From assembly GCF_009695815.1 (NCBI RefSeq), contig NZ_VUNE01000005.1, forward strand, positions 1-64,000: DNA of 64,000 nt, read 5' to 3'. Position 1 is the stretch's first letter. Every line of letters starts with the position of its first letter. Of the stretch, positions 55,241-64,000 are shown one piece after another. The DNA comes from Peptostreptococcus porci. Its GTDB lineage: Bacteria; Bacillota; Clostridia; Peptostreptococcales; Peptostreptococcaceae. The position numbers were made by a program, and so were the translations under genes. The notes under the pieces were generated by a model that was not told the origin of the DNA, made no database searches, and saw only the letters and a program-made list of their open reading frames with translations.

Positions 55241-55675
55241 CTAATTTTCATGCTCGTGTTCGTGCTCTAAGAATTCTCTTTCAAGCTCTTTATACTCTTC
55301 AATCAATGTTTTATAATTTGGCAATGCTTCTTCGTCTTCCAATTCAGTTCCATTCCAATCAGCATACATCATCTGATCGCCATTTGTCAAAATTATTCTT
55401 CCTACTTGAGTCGTATCATCAACCAATTCTAAAAAGTCCATCTGTGCCTCTACTACACTCTCAGTCAATTCAATATCGTCATCAATACATTGCACAACCA
55501 TCAATGGAAGCAAAAATCCATTATCATCCTCAGTTACTACAGTAATATCAATGGTACCCTCTACACCTTCCTCATACTCTGATAGCGGTGTATCAACCTC
55601 AATCATATTCTCTGGCACACCTAATTCATCAATTAGGTACTCTATTACTCTGTCTTTTACTAATTCTTTAGACAT
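55241..55675 (-). CDS. Stand-alone HsdR-N-like domain protein, acidic
   Basis: 144 residues, strongly acidic with a His/Glu-rich C-terminus. The layout RVIEYLIDELGVPENMIEV, GTIDITVV, LLPLMVVQCI, VVEAQMDFLELV and RIILTNGD matches the N-terminal nuclease-like domain of type I restriction HsdR subunits (HSDR_N_2). The usual E-x-K catalytic pair is replaced by V-Q-C, so it is probably not a nuclease. No other restriction genes are present. Function unknown. An extended -10 (TGTTATAAT) lies upstream; AAAGGAG precedes the ATG. Confidence 0.65.
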   Translation of the reverse strand: MSKELVKDRVIEYLIDELGVPENMIEVDTPLSEYEEGVEGTIDITVVTEDDNGFLLPLMVVQCIDDDIELTESVVEAQMDFLELVDDTTQVGRIILTNGDQMMYADWNGTELEDEEALPNYKTLIEEYKELEREFLEHEHEHEN

Positions 55676-55827
55676 AATTATCTCCTTTCAAGTCTATTCT
55701 TTTAGTTTATTATAACACTCATATGCATTAAAAGTCTATAATAAAGTTAAAGGAAAAATTAAGTCTAATGGTTTATTCTCTTTAGTAATTCGGGGTTAAA
55801 TCTTTTAGATTTTTATGGAGGTAAAAA

Positions 55828-56871
55828 ATGAAAAGAATTTTAAAAAGAATGTCAATGGTTATAATGTCCATGGTCATCTTGATGTCAGTATCTCCCCTAT
55901 CAAAAGCAGATGCTACATCTGAGGTCATCACTTTGGGGATAAACTTAAATAACACTCAAAAAAAAGAAATATTAAACTATTTTGGTGTAGATGAAAATAA
56001 TCCGAATATTATCTATGTAAATAATAAACAAGAAAGAAAATATTTGTCAGGTATAGCTCCAGAAGAACAAATTGGTAGGGTTACAATGTCATCTTCCTAT
56101 GTTGTACCAACTAATGATGGTGGTATTAATGTAAAGACATCAAATATAACTTGGGTAACAAGTTCAATGATAGCTTCTACATTATCTACTGCCGGAGTGG
56201 AAAATGCCAATGTCGTGGCAGCAGCACCGTTCCCTGTAAGTGGTACTGGTGCTCTAACTGGAATAATTATGGCATTTGAAAAATCTTCTGGTGAAGTCTT
56301 AACTGAAGAAAAGAAAAAACTAGCAAATGAAGAGTTGGTGACTACTGGAAATCTAGCAGAAAAAGTCGGAAAGGACAAAGCTGCTGGGATTGTAAACGAT
56401 GCTAAAAAAGAAGTAATAAAGGACAATATAAAAGATGAAAAACAAATTGAAAACGCAGTAAAAGAAGTTGCAAATAACTACAATGTAAATTTAACGACTG
56501 GCGATATAAACATAATTGTAAATCTTTTAAAAAATATTTCCAATCAAAACTACAACTACAATGAAGTTAAAGATACATTGAATAATATTTCGGCAAATGT
56601 TATAAGCAAATTAAAGGAGTCTGGAGAAAACATAGATATAAAAGGATTCCAAAATACAATAAAATCCTTCTTGGATAATAATAAAGATGCTGCTAACTTC
56701 TTTAATAAATTTGATGACTCAAAATTATCCTCTGATGCTGTTGTCAGCACTACTGCTGAAGGATTGAATACAGCTGCAAGCATTGCTGGCGATATTGGAA
56801 ACCAAGTAAAAGAAAGTGGTTTTTTTGAAAAAATAGTCAATTTTATTAAATCACTTCTTCCTAGCAATTAA
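55828..56871 (+). CDS. Secreted DUF1002 protein
   Basis: 347 residues. A signal peptide (about 1-28, ending SKADA) precedes the DUF1002 region, with NNTQKKEILNYFGV, TMSSSYVVPTNDGGINVKTSNITWVTSSM and VVAAAPFPVSGTGALTGI. The remainder is Lys/Asn-rich helices ending in an amphipathic FFEKIVNFIKSLL tail. DUF1002 proteins are common in Firmicutes with no known role. GGAGG stands 6 bases before the ATG. Confidence 0.88.
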   Translation: MKRILKRMSMVIMSMVILMSVSPLSKADATSEVITLGINLNNTQKKEILNYFGVDENNPNIIYVNNKQERKYLSGIAPEEQIGRVTMSSSYVVPTNDGGINVKTSNITWVTSSMIASTLSTAGVENANVVAAAPFPVSGTGALTGIIMAFEKSSGEVLTEEKKKLANEELVTTGNLAEKVGKDKAAGIVNDAKKEVIKDNIKDEKQIENAVKEVANNYNVNLTTGDINIIVNLLKNISNQNYNYNEVKDTLNNISANVISKLKESGENIDIKGFQNTIKSFLDNNKDAANFFNKFDDSKLSSDAVVSTTAEGLNTAASIAGDIGNQVKESGFFEKIVNFIKSLLPSN

Positions 56872-57002
56872 CCCGAATAGTATTAGTCGATATTACTTGA
56901 TATCAGTAAATAAAAGTTAATATTAGTATATATTAATAGACATTGCCAGACTTTACTAGTGAATTAATAGTTTTAACTAAAATTTAGAGGAAATACAAAT
57001 CT

Positions 57003-57085
57003 TTAAAAAACGGCTTACTCATTGTGTGCTATAATCCGATGACTATAAGTTATCTAATCTTTGAAGCACTATAGAGTAAGCCGTT
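57003..57085 (-). terminator. Large-loop terminator after metQ
   Basis: Perfect 12-base arms (57009-57020 and 57074-57085) enclose 53 bases with a small inner GTGC/GCAC pairing. Six T residues follow on the reverse strand. The rest of 56872-57119 shows nothing else. Confidence 0.7.
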
Positions 57086-57119
57086 ATAATATTGTTTAAA
57101 CTTTTAAATTAATTGTTGA

Positions 57120-57953
57120 TTAAAATGATGGTATTACTGCTCCATTATATTTTTCTTCGATAAATTTCTTAACCTCTGGAGATGTAACGGCCTTGCTTAA
57201 TGCCTTTATCTTTTCAGAATCCTTATTTTCTGGTTTAATAGCAATTATATTCGCATATGGAGAGTCTGCCGATTCCAATGCTATAGAATCTTTTGCTGGG
57301 TTCAATTTTGCCTGTAATGCATAGTTTGCATTGATCACATCAAGATCAACATCTTTTAGAGCAGATGGCAGCTGTTCAGCAGCCAATTCTTTTATTTCAA
57401 GATTTTTTGGATTCTCAACTATGTCATTCTTGTTCAATAGCTCTTTTCCAGTAGCAAGCTTTATTAGACCTTCTTTTTCAAGAATTTTTAAAGCTCTTGA
57501 TTCATTTGTAGGATCATTTGGTACCGCTACTATTCCACCATCTTTAACATCTGATACTTTTTTTACCTTGTCAGAGTATACGCCCATCGGTTCTATATGA
57601 ACCTTAACTGTATAAGTTAATTTCGTATTATTCTGAGCATTAAACTCTTCTAAGTATGGTACATGCTGGAAATAATTTGCATCCAGTGTACCCTCATTCA
57701 ACGCTTTGTTTGGCAATACATAGTCGTTAAACACCTTAACGTTCACAGTATATCCTTCTTTTTCCAAAAGAGGTTTAACAACTTCGTTTAAAACCTCTGC
57801 ATGTGGACTAGGTGTGGCACCTATATTTATTACCTTTTCGTCTGAAGATGATTTTGATGTACTTGAATTATCTCCTGATTTTGCTCCACAAGCCACAAGA
57901 CCTAATGATAATACGGCAACAGCTGCCAATGATAATATTTTTTTTGCTTTCAT
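57120..57953 (-). CDS. metQ: Methionine ABC transporter substrate-binding lipoprotein
   Basis: 277 residues, NlpA/MetQ family. Lipobox LGLVAC with Cys22. Family hallmarks are INIGATPSPHAEVLNEVVKPLLEKEG, FNDYVLPNKALNEGTLDANYFQHVPYL and IVAVPNDPTNESRAL. Binds methionine (D or L) outside the cell. Last gene of metN-metI-metQ, after a 131-base gap. Confidence 0.96.
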   Translation of the reverse strand: MKAKKILSLAAVAVLSLGLVACGAKSGDNSSTSKSSSDEKVINIGATPSPHAEVLNEVVKPLLEKEGYTVNVKVFNDYVLPNKALNEGTLDANYFQHVPYLEEFNAQNNTKLTYTVKVHIEPMGVYSDKVKKVSDVKDGGIVAVPNDPTNESRALKILEKEGLIKLATGKELLNKNDIVENPKNLEIKELAAEQLPSALKDVDLDVINANYALQAKLNPAKDSIALESADSPYANIIAIKPENKDSEKIKALSKAVTSPEVKKFIEEKYNGAVIPSF

Positions 57954-58084
57954 AAAATTCCTCCTAAAATAATTTTTTATATCAACAAACTTATATTTAA
58001 AGAAGTTTGCTTTTATCTTGTTTTAATAATTTGTTATTTTTATTTTATTGCACTGTTAATTTTAAATTTCTTGATAGTTTTGAC

Positions 58085-58738
58085 TTATTTTATTTTTTTG
58101 TACACAATATCTCCCAATCCTTGAATAATCTGTACGATGATAACCAATGCTATAACAGTGAAAGTCATTACATTATAGTCAAATGAGCTATATCCATAAG
58201 TCAACGCAACATTACCCAGTCCTCCGGCACCTACAACACCAGCCATCGCCGTATAACTCAAAATTGATATGACTGAAAGAGTAATTCCGGATACAATAGA
58301 TGGCATAGCTTCTTTTACCATTACCTTAAAAATTATTTGAGTATTAGTAGCACCAAAAGATTTTGCTGCCTCAATTAAACCCTTGTCGACTTCGTCTAAC
58401 GCGCTTTCCATAAGTCTTGCTATGAATGGTGCAGACCCTATTGTTATTGGAACTATAGCAGCCGTTTCACCTATACTTGTTCCAACAATTAATCTTGTAA
58501 GTGGTATCATCGCAAAAATCAATATCATAAACGGGAAACTTCTTATTACGTTCACCACAAATCCCAATACTCTATTTACTGTTTTATTCGGTTTTAATCC
58601 ACCATCTTTTGTAATAACTAATATAATTGCCATAACAAACCCCATGATTGATGCCAATACAGTCGGCACTATTATCATATACAAGGTTTGTAAAATTGCT
58701 GGTGGAAATAAATTTGTAATATATTCATTAAAGCTCAT
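58085..58738 (-). CDS. metI: Methionine ABC transporter permease
   Basis: 217 residues, five membrane segments. The ATPase-contact loop is EAAKSFGATNTQIIFKVMVKEAMPSI near residue 124. MetI-type features include VVNVIRSFPFMILIFAMIPLTRL. It overlaps metN by 11 bases, showing coupling. Confidence 0.96.
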   Translation of the reverse strand: MSFNEYITNLFPPAILQTLYMIIVPTVLASIMGFVMAIILVITKDGGLKPNKTVNRVLGFVVNVIRSFPFMILIFAMIPLTRLIVGTSIGETAAIVPITIGSAPFIARLMESALDEVDKGLIEAAKSFGATNTQIIFKVMVKEAMPSIVSGITLSVISILSYTAMAGVVGAGGLGNVALTYGYSSFDYNVMTFTVIALVIIVQIIQGLGDIVYKKIK

Positions 58739-59696
58739 TGTCTACCTCCTGCCATCTCATTCCAACATTTGTCAAGTACTGTTCAACTTTTTCAAGTGAA
58801 CCATCCGGAATATTAATAATAAGTGATCCCAATATATCCTCTCTAAACTTTTCCAATTTACCAAATACAATAGATACATCTATGTCAAGTTCTCTTGCCA
58901 TACCTGTGATTATCGACTTATTAGACATATCATTCGTAAATAATAATTTTAGATTTGTTCCACTAGGAAGAACAATATTTTCTTCACCAAGTAATTTTCT
59001 CAGAGGTTTATTATTGTTTAGGAAAATATCTTCAGTATTTCCAATTTCAAGTATCTTCCCACCATCCATGATTGCGGTCCTCGTACAAATCTGCTTTATA
59101 ACCTCCATTTGGTGAGTAACCATCACAATTGTTATCCCAAGCTTTTCATTTATTTCCTGTAAAAGTGAAAGAATTGAATTGGTTGTTTTTGGATCGAGAG
59201 CTGACGTAGCCTCGTCACAAAGCAGTACAGAAGGACTCATTGTAAGTGCTCTCGCAATTGCTACCCTTTGTTTTTGACCTCCAGATAAATTTCTTGGCTT
59301 GTCATCTTTCTTGTCCAATATTCCTACCAAATCAAGTAATTCCTCAACTCTTCTCTTTATTTCATCCTTTGGAAATCCAAAACACTCCATTGGCAATGCC
59401 ACATTTTCAAATACTGTTTTTCTTTCTAGTAGAGAGAAATGCTGAAATATCATTCCAAGATTTTTTCTTAGATCCCTAAGTTCTTTTTCATTGAGATTTC
59501 CTACGTTGTTGCCATCTACTACTATACTTCCAGTATCAAATGTCTCCAATCTATTTATACATCTCAAAAGCGTAGACTTACCAGCTCCACTATGTCCTAT
59601 GATTCCGAATATTTCGCCCTGCTCAATGTCTACACTTACATCGGTCAGAACCTGATTTTCACCAAAATATTTATTTACATTTTTTATCTCAATCAT
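58728..59696 (-). CDS. metN: Methionine ABC transporter ATP-binding protein
   Basis: 322 residues. Walker A GHSGAGKST near 34, Q-loop IFQHFSLL, signature NLSGGQKQRVAIARAL, Walker B VLLCDEATSALDP and VTHQM. The C-terminal NIL/ACT-like domain (about 245-320), which lets internal methionine inhibit transport, is present. First gene behind the SAM-I riboswitch. Confidence 0.96.
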   Translation of the reverse strand: MIEIKNVNKYFGENQVLTDVSVDIEQGEIFGIIGHSGAGKSTLLRCINRLETFDTGSIVVDGNNVGNLNEKELRDLRKNLGMIFQHFSLLERKTVFENVALPMECFGFPKDEIKRRVEELLDLVGILDKKDDKPRNLSGGQKQRVAIARALTMSPSVLLCDEATSALDPKTTNSILSLLQEINEKLGITIVMVTHQMEVIKQICTRTAIMDGGKILEIGNTEDIFLNNNKPLRKLLGEENIVLPSGTNLKLLFTNDMSNKSIITGMARELDIDVSIVFGKLEKFREDILGSLIINIPDGSLEKVEQYLTNVGMRWQEVDNEL

Positions 59697-59829
59697 TATT
59701 TAACTCCCTTTCTAAATTTTATAATTAATATATACCAAAAATTCTAAATTTTAATAAAAATTATTAAAAAATTTATAAAAATAATTTTAATTTATATTGC
59801 AAATTTTGATATTTTTTTCCGAAAAAAAT

Positions 59830-59974
59830 AATAAAAAAAGCCCGGAGTAAAATTCACACCAGACACGAAATTCTACTCATCTATCAACATAAAGTTGCTG
59901 GAATTAGCACCTTGATAAATATCAGGTTGCCGGGTTTCACAGGGCCAGTCCCTCCACCACTCTTGATAAGAGAT
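59830..59974 (-). promoter_or_regulatory. SAM-I riboswitch (S-box) controlling metNIQ
   Basis: Reverse-strand aptamer from about 59974: CTCTTATCAAGAGTGGTGG, GAGGGACTGGCCC, GAAACCCGGCAACC, GGTGCTAATTCC and closing GATGAG are the standard S-box core. An expression platform follows, with a terminator stem near 59844-59876 and a T-run at 59831-59837. High SAM should stop transcription. The 130 bases between it and metN are AT-rich, with no other feature seen. Confidence 0.97.
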
Positions 59975-60000
59975 GTATTTAATTTTTTATTATGCTATTT

Positions 60001-60029
60001 ATGATATTACTAATGAAACAATTTGTCAA
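60001..60029 (-). promoter_or_regulatory. Sigma-A promoter of the SAM-I leader
   Basis: TTGACA (60024-60029) and TATCAT (60001-60006), spacer 17 bases, on the reverse strand. Confidence 0.8.
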
Positions 60030-60057
60030 TACATAATTTGAATATTTTTGTGTGTTT

Positions 60058-60408
60058 TTAAATATTTTTTGTAATTAAAACATAAATATTAAACATTAAT
60101 GTTGAAATTATAAGTATTAAAGCTCCATAATCAATTATTGAATCAATTTTGTTTTTGTTTTCCTTCGCTCTATTATTTTTTATCGAGTTGTAAATTCCGA
60201 ACAGCATTATTATCAATCCGAAAATTGCTGTCAGTCTTGAAAAAAGATTATCGGATACATATTTTGAAGACATCAGCAAAATAAATCCAACACCCAACAT
60301 AAAAGTTGTGTTTTTTGTCAGATCTGAAGCTTTTGGTTCTTTTTCTATCTTATTATTTGTAGTCGCAACCTTGTAATAAGGCTTTTGTTTTTTCTTATTT
60401 TTTGACAT
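60058..60408 (-). CDS. Small membrane protein of unknown function
   Basis: 116 residues. A Lys-rich cytoplasmic N-terminus (about 1-33), then hydrophobic segments at about 35-53, 58-76 and 92-112 with a basic loop between the second and third. I recognise no family. It ends about 30 bases before the met promoter. The SD GGAGGAAT precedes the ATG. Confidence 0.65.
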   Translation of the reverse strand: MSKNKKKQKPYYKVATTNNKIEKEPKASDLTKNTTFMLGVGFILLMSSKYVSDNLFSRLTAIFGLIIMLFGIYNSIKNNRAKENKNKIDSIIDYGALILIISTLMFNIYVLITKNI

Positions 60409-60633
60409 TATCTATTCCTCCAAAATCACAAGCATATTAGCAGAAAAATTTTAAACAAAGGTGTAAAATACAAATATAGATAAAAACATAATATATTTTT
60501 TAAAACACCACTGTCCAAATATTGATATTTCACTTCTCAAAGAAATTTTCCCCTTAATTATATCATAATTTTACTGATTAATAAACAAAACAAAAACATA
60601 ATTACAAACAAATTACATCACAAATACAAAAGA

Positions 60634-60839
60634 CAAACAAAATACAAACAAATCTCTTCACAGATACAAAACAGCAAATAAATAATAAGCAAAATTCTTT
60701 ACAAATTCAAAAAAACAAACAAATAATAAGCAAAATTCTTTACAAATTCAAAAAAAACAAACAAATAATAAGCAAAACTCTTTACAAATTCAAAAAAGCA
60801 AACAAATAATGAGCAAAATTCTTCATAAATAGAAAATCA
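60634..60839. repeat. Five 41/42-bp tandem repeats upstream of the sortase gene
   Basis: Units begin with CAAA at 60634, 60675, 60716, 60758 and 60799 and share ATAATAAGCAAAATTCTTT and ACAAATTCAAAA blocks. The outer units are degenerate; a partial copy precedes them. No ORF runs through it. The surrounding 60409-60900 holds nothing else I recognise. Confidence 0.85.
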
Positions 60840-60901
60840 TAAAGAAAAAATTTCAAGAATTTATACATGAAAAATATTTTATTCTTTTAGTAAAAGTTGT
60901 A

Positions 60902-60910
60902 TGTTATAAT
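60902..60910 (+). promoter_or_regulatory. Extended -10 promoter of the sortase gene
   Basis: TGTTATAAT with TATAAT at 60905-60910; no strong -35. Confidence 0.55.
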
Positions 60911-60943
60911 AAAAATATTAACATTCTATTGAAAGGAGAAAAT

Positions 60944-61690
60944 ATGTCTAGACGTCAAAGAAAATTAAAAGAAACAAAAAATAAAGTAAATATAAGATTG
61001 ACATTGGGAATTATTTTTCTTATTGCTGCCATATGCCTCTTGTTGGTAAAACCGTTAAAAAGTCATTTATTAAATGAAAATATCAGTGAATACGAGAGTA
61101 ATAAAAGCAAAATCCTGAGTAATGCATCCAAAAATGCTAAAAAAGAGAAAAAAAATATTTCCAAAGGAGATTACAATTTTGACAAGGTTGAAAGATTGAA
61201 TCTTCAAACGGTTGTAAATGCGAAAAATAAGGTTGATTTTGACAATGCTAGTGGTGCAATTGCAATACCTGAAATTAATTTAAGCCTTCCTATTTTCGAT
61301 GCATTGAACAATTACAATCTAGCTTATGGTGCTGGTACTATGAAAGAAAATCAAGTAATGGGAAGTGGAAACTACGCACTGGCAGGACATAATTATCCAG
61401 ACTCGCCAAAAATCCTATTTTCACCATTAGTAAAAATAAACCAAGGGAATGTAATTTATTTGACTGACTTCAGCTTTATTTATATTTACAATACATTATC
61501 TATAACGACAATCAAACCAACACAGGTCGACGTAATAAACGATACCGATGGAGTAACAGAACTTACTCTTATCACTTGCAATAACGACGGTAGCCTAAGG
61601 CATATGGTTAAGGCAACGTATAGTGGAAAAATACCTGTTTCTGAGGCAAGTCAGGACATGAAAAACGCCTTTGGTTATGACTTTAATTAG
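60944..61690 (+). CDS. Class A-like sortase
   Basis: 248 residues. TM at about 18-38, a charged stalk, then the sortase barrel. The catalytic His is in ALAGHNY near 148, Cys in TLITCNN near 212, and Arg in LRHMV near 219. It cleaves LPXTG-like signals and anchors proteins to peptidoglycan; the surface repeat protein at 1-3139 is a plausible client. AAAGGAG stands 5 bases before the ATG at 60944. Solitary, with a 41-bp repeat array upstream. Confidence 0.93.
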   Translation: MSRRQRKLKETKNKVNIRLTLGIIFLIAAICLLLVKPLKSHLLNENISEYESNKSKILSNASKNAKKEKKNISKGDYNFDKVERLNLQTVVNAKNKVDFDNASGAIAIPEINLSLPIFDALNNYNLAYGAGTMKENQVMGSGNYALAGHNYPDSPKILFSPLVKINQGNVIYLTDFSFIYIYNTLSITTIKPTQVDVINDTDGVTELTLITCNNDGSLRHMVKATYSGKIPVSEASQDMKNAFGYDFN

Positions 61691-61787
61691 TACTCTTGAT
61701 AAATATAATAGACATTTTGAATGTCATAATTAGAATTTTGATAGCTGTTACTGCCATTCTACAAATCGATAATTATTATCAAATACA

Positions 61788-61827
61788 AAAAACTAGCGCA
61801 TTTGTTTTAATAAATGTGCTAGTTTTT
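61788..61827. terminator. Bidirectional terminator between sortase and dnaJ
   Basis: AAAACTAGCGCATTT pairs with AAATGTGCTAGTTTT (one G-U position), with T-runs on both sides. Confidence 0.85.
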
Positions 61828-61834
61828 TATCAAC

Positions 61835-62995
61835 TTATTTTGTAAAAAAATCTTCTATTTTTTGACCGAAAGTTTTTCTATTTCCAGAAACAACCTCTCC
61901 AGTTTCTTTTGCAAATTCTTTCAATAGACTTACTTGTTTGTCTGTCAATTTCTTTGGAACTTCCACATTGACCTTGACATATTGGTCACCTCTGCCCTGA
62001 GAATTAATTTTTTGAACTCCCTTGCCTTTCAATCTAAATACAGTTCCTGTCTGAGTTCCTTCAGGAATTGAGTATTTAACGTCACCATCTACAGTTGGAA
62101 CTTGTATATCATCACCCAATGCTGCTTGAACAAATGATATTGGCATATTCATATAAATATCAAAACCATCTCTCTGGAACATTTTATGATCTCTGACATT
62201 TATTATTAAAATTAAATCTCCTCTCGGTCCTCCAAGCTCTCCATATTCACCTTGCCCTGCTAGTCTAATAGCCTGTCCATCATCAATACCTGCTGGAATA
62301 TCTACCTCTACTGTTTTTGTTTTTCTAACGTAGCCTTTTCCATGACAATTCGTACAAGGACTTTCTATCTCCTCTCCTGTACCATGACAAGTCGGACATT
62401 CTCTTTGTGTTGCTATATTTCCAAATGGAGTATTTTTTACATCTCTTACCACACCAGAGCCGTTACAAGTTTGGCAAGTTTTTTTAGATGTACCAGGCTT
62501 CGCTCCCGTACCATGACACACATCACACTCTTCGTTTCTCGTAACCTTTATTGATACTTTTTTGCCGAAAACAGCATCCAAGAAATCCAACGTTATTGAT
62601 TGCCTAATATCATCACCTCTTCTAGGACCACGTCTAGAAGAACCACTAAAGCCTCCAAATCCACCGAAGCCTCTTCCGCCACCGAATACATCTCCAAACA
62701 TATCGAAAATATCTTCAAATCCTCCAGCACCGCCAAAGCCTCCAGCGCCTCCGAATCCACCTTGTCCATTAAAAGCATCTGCTCCATACTGATCATACAT
62801 TCTTCTTTTTTCAGGATCAGATAGTATTTCATATGCCTCATTTACTTCCTTAAACTTTTCCTCGGCTTCTTTGTCATCGGGGTTTTTGTCAGGATGGTAT
62901 TTCATAGCCATTTTTCTATATGCTTTTTTTATTTCCTTTTCATCAGCGGATTTCGATACCCCTAGTATTTCATAAAAATCTTTATTTGACGCCAT
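61835..62995 (-). CDS. dnaJ: Chaperone DnaJ
   Basis: 386 residues. Hsp40 co-chaperone that stimulates the DnaK ATPase. J domain with HPD near 34, a Gly/Phe-rich region (about 75-125), four zinc-finger repeats ([32 protein letters not shown]; about 150-215), and the C-terminal substrate-binding domains. It follows dnaK by 97 bases, which include a hairpin. Confidence 0.98.
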   Translation of the reverse strand: MASNKDFYEILGVSKSADEKEIKKAYRKMAMKYHPDKNPDDKEAEEKFKEVNEAYEILSDPEKRRMYDQYGADAFNGQGGFGGAGGFGGAGGFEDIFDMFGDVFGGGRGFGGFGGFSGSSRRGPRRGDDIRQSITLDFLDAVFGKKVSIKVTRNEECDVCHGTGAKPGTSKKTCQTCNGSGVVRDVKNTPFGNIATQRECPTCHGTGEEIESPCTNCHGKGYVRKTKTVEVDIPAGIDDGQAIRLAGQGEYGELGGPRGDLILIINVRDHKMFQRDGFDIYMNMPISFVQAALGDDIQVPTVDGDVKYSIPEGTQTGTVFRLKGKGVQKINSQGRGDQYVKVNVEVPKKLTDKQVSLLKEFAKETGEVVSGNRKTFGQKIEDFFTK

Positions 62996-63049
62996 GATAG
63001 CACCTACTTTCCTAAATTATTTTGACATTATTTTTTTACAGAAACAATA

Positions 63050-63070
63050 GCTTGTAGAAAAACTACAAGC
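63050..63070 (-). terminator. Hairpin between dnaK and dnaJ
   Basis: Perfect 8-base arms GCTTGTAG (63050-63057) and CTACAAGC (63063-63070), 5-base loop. Only a weak T-rich tract follows, so it may attenuate rather than end transcription. Confidence 0.55.
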
Positions 63071-63092
63071 CATTGATATCTAAAAGAATTTA

Positions 63093-64000
63093 TTATTTAT
63101 CATCAACTTCAGTAAAATCAGCATCTACTACATTGTCATCTTTTGGATTTGATTGACCTTCAGATTCTGCTGCCTGTCCCTGCTGAGCTTGAGCATTGGC
63201 ATACATTTCCTGTGATATTTTTTGGAACTTATTCATTAGTTCATCAATTGCACCTCTTATTTCATCAACAGTAGCATCCTGCTTATCTTTAACTTCTCTA
63301 ACCTTTGCAATCGCAGCTTCTATCTCGCTCTTATCTTCTGGCTTTATATTTTCACCATGCTCATTAAGAGTTTGCTCAGTCTGATATGCAACTGATTCAG
63401 CATGGTTAACAGCTTCAATTTTTTCCTTTTTCTGCTTATCCGCTTCTGCATTTGCTTCAGCTTCTTTGATCTTCTTTTCAATTTCTTCTTCAGACATATT
63501 TGTATTTGAAGTTATTGTTATTTTCTGTTCCTTACCAGTTCCAAGATCTTTTGCTGTAACGTTGACGATACCATTTGCATCTATATCGAAAGTTACCTCT
63601 ATCTGAGGAACTCCTCTTCTTGCTGGTGGAATATTTGTAAGCTGGAATCTACCAAGAGTTGTATTGTCATATGACATTGCTCTTTCACCCTGAAGAACAT
63701 GTATATCAACTGCTGTTTGATTGTCCGCTGCTGTAGAGAATACCTGAGACTTCTTAGTAGGTATGGTAGTATTTCTTTCTATAATCTTTGTAAATACGTT
63801 ACCTAATGTTTCTATTCCTAGAGAAAGTGGTGTTACATCTAACAATAGTATATCATTTACTTCGCCTGTCAACACACCAGCCTGTACTGATGCTCCTGCT
63901 GCAACACATTCATCTGGATTTATTCCCTTATGAGGTTCTTTTCCTATGAAGTTCTTAACTGCTTCTTGAACTGCTGGTATTCTTGTAGATCCACCAACCA
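63093..64000 (-). CDS. dnaK: Chaperone DnaK, C-terminal part (5' end off window)
   Basis: The frame stays open to the right edge, so about 301 C-terminal residues are seen. The end of the ATPase domain is present ([23 protein letters not shown]), then the linker [16 protein letters not shown], the substrate-binding domain with [21 protein letters not shown], the helical lid, and the [11 protein letters not shown]-terminus. Hsp70 chaperone. grpE and hrcA are likely beyond the edge. Confidence 0.98.
   Translation of the reverse strand, partial: VGGSTRIPAVQEAVKNFIGKEPHKGINPDECVAAGASVQAGVLTGEVNDILLLDVTPLSLGIETLGNVFTKIIERNTTIPTKKSQVFSTAADNQTAVDIHVLQGERAMSYDNTTLGRFQLTNIPPARRGVPQIEVTFDIDANGIVNVTAKDLGTGKEQKITITSNTNMSEEEIEKKIKEAEANAEADKQKKEKIEAVNHAESVAYQTEQTLNEHGENIKPEDKSEIEAAIAKVREVKDKQDATVDEIRGAIDELMNKFQKISQEMYANAQAQQGQAAESEGQSNPKDDNVVDADFTEVDDK

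Noticed and set aside
60634-60839. Possible CRISPR array or replication origin iterons
   Set aside because: Copies are contiguous without spacers, and no replication or cas gene is near. A dnaA-type box was not seen.
3140-60900. tRNA or rRNA genes in the gaps
   Set aside because: I looked for cloverleaf arms, TTCGAnTC loops and CCA ends in each gap and found none. Only the T-box and SAM-I leaders were recognised as structured RNAs.
62342-62841. Several ORFs on both strands across dnaJ
   Set aside because: They are shadows created by the Gly-rich and zinc-finger repeats of dnaJ.

Overview
This window is chromosomal DNA from an AT-rich, low-GC, Gram-positive anaerobe of the Clostridia/Tissierellia type. 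The evidence is the dnaG-rpoD-trmK-nif3 macromolecular-synthesis cluster, an NfnAB-type electron-bifurcating pair, a very large 2-hydroxyacyl-CoA dehydratase activase-like protein, XpaC-TelA, a class A sortase, a sortase-type surface repeat protein, and T-box and SAM-I leaders. No outer-membrane machinery is seen, and nothing looks like prophage or plasmid. I cannot name the species; oral or skin anaerobes of the Peptostreptococcaceae or Peptoniphilaceae would fit.

Layout. 1-3139 (-): N-terminal part of a giant secreted repeat protein that runs off the left edge. 3713-8762 (-): dnaG, rpoD, trmK and a Nif3-like gene. 8907-15174 (-): a MORN-repeat protein, an FtsX-type permease overlapping a PopT (DUF368) undecaprenyl-phosphate translocase, and a MATE exporter. 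15298-22431 (-): histidine kinase, response regulator and lipoprotein, then an RNA methyltransferase and telA-xpaC. 22609-25155 (-): an amino-acid ABC transporter behind a T-box that reads as histidine-specific. 25294-31130 (-): a HEPN-like protein of unknown role and the activase. 31396-33818: gap (-) and a tyrosine recombinase (+). 33995-42344 (-): tdk, DUF2628, ftsH, ispH, plsC, cmk, a BaiN-like flavoprotein, a phosphatase and an RpiR regulator. 42385-46964 (-): YtqB-like methylase, RluB-like synthase, lipoprotein and nfnBA. 47420-53271 (+): sulfurtransferase, HlyD/MacB efflux operon and pyrC. 53435-56871: rubredoxin-like, deacetylase, HsdR-N-like and DUF1002 genes. 57120-60029 (-): metNIQ under a SAM-I riboswitch. 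60058-61690: a small membrane protein (-) and a sortase (+) separated by a 41-bp tandem repeat. 61835-64000 (-): dnaJ and the 3' part of dnaK.

How the genes fit together. Several units serve the envelope: surface repeat protein with sortase, PopT with FtsX, the deacetylase, and XpaC-TelA. Two nutrient importers are controlled by leader RNAs, one for histidine (T-box) and one for methionine (SAM-I). NfnAB, gap and the activase belong to fermentative redox metabolism.

The most unusual theme is short tandem duplication. Many short repeat arrays are present, and several lie exactly on or just after stop codons (nif3, the amino-acid permease, pyrC, baiN). One array of eight 15-bp units sits in frame inside trmK. 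The best candidates for undescribed biology are the HEPN-like protein at 25294-26601, the lone degenerate HsdR-N-like protein at 55241-55675, the popT-ftsX overlap, and the stop-codon tandem repeats.

Several start codons were moved from the longest reading frame to the one placed correctly behind a Shine-Dalgarno (SD) sequence. Three of these (MORN, MATE, cmk) are UUG starts with strong support.
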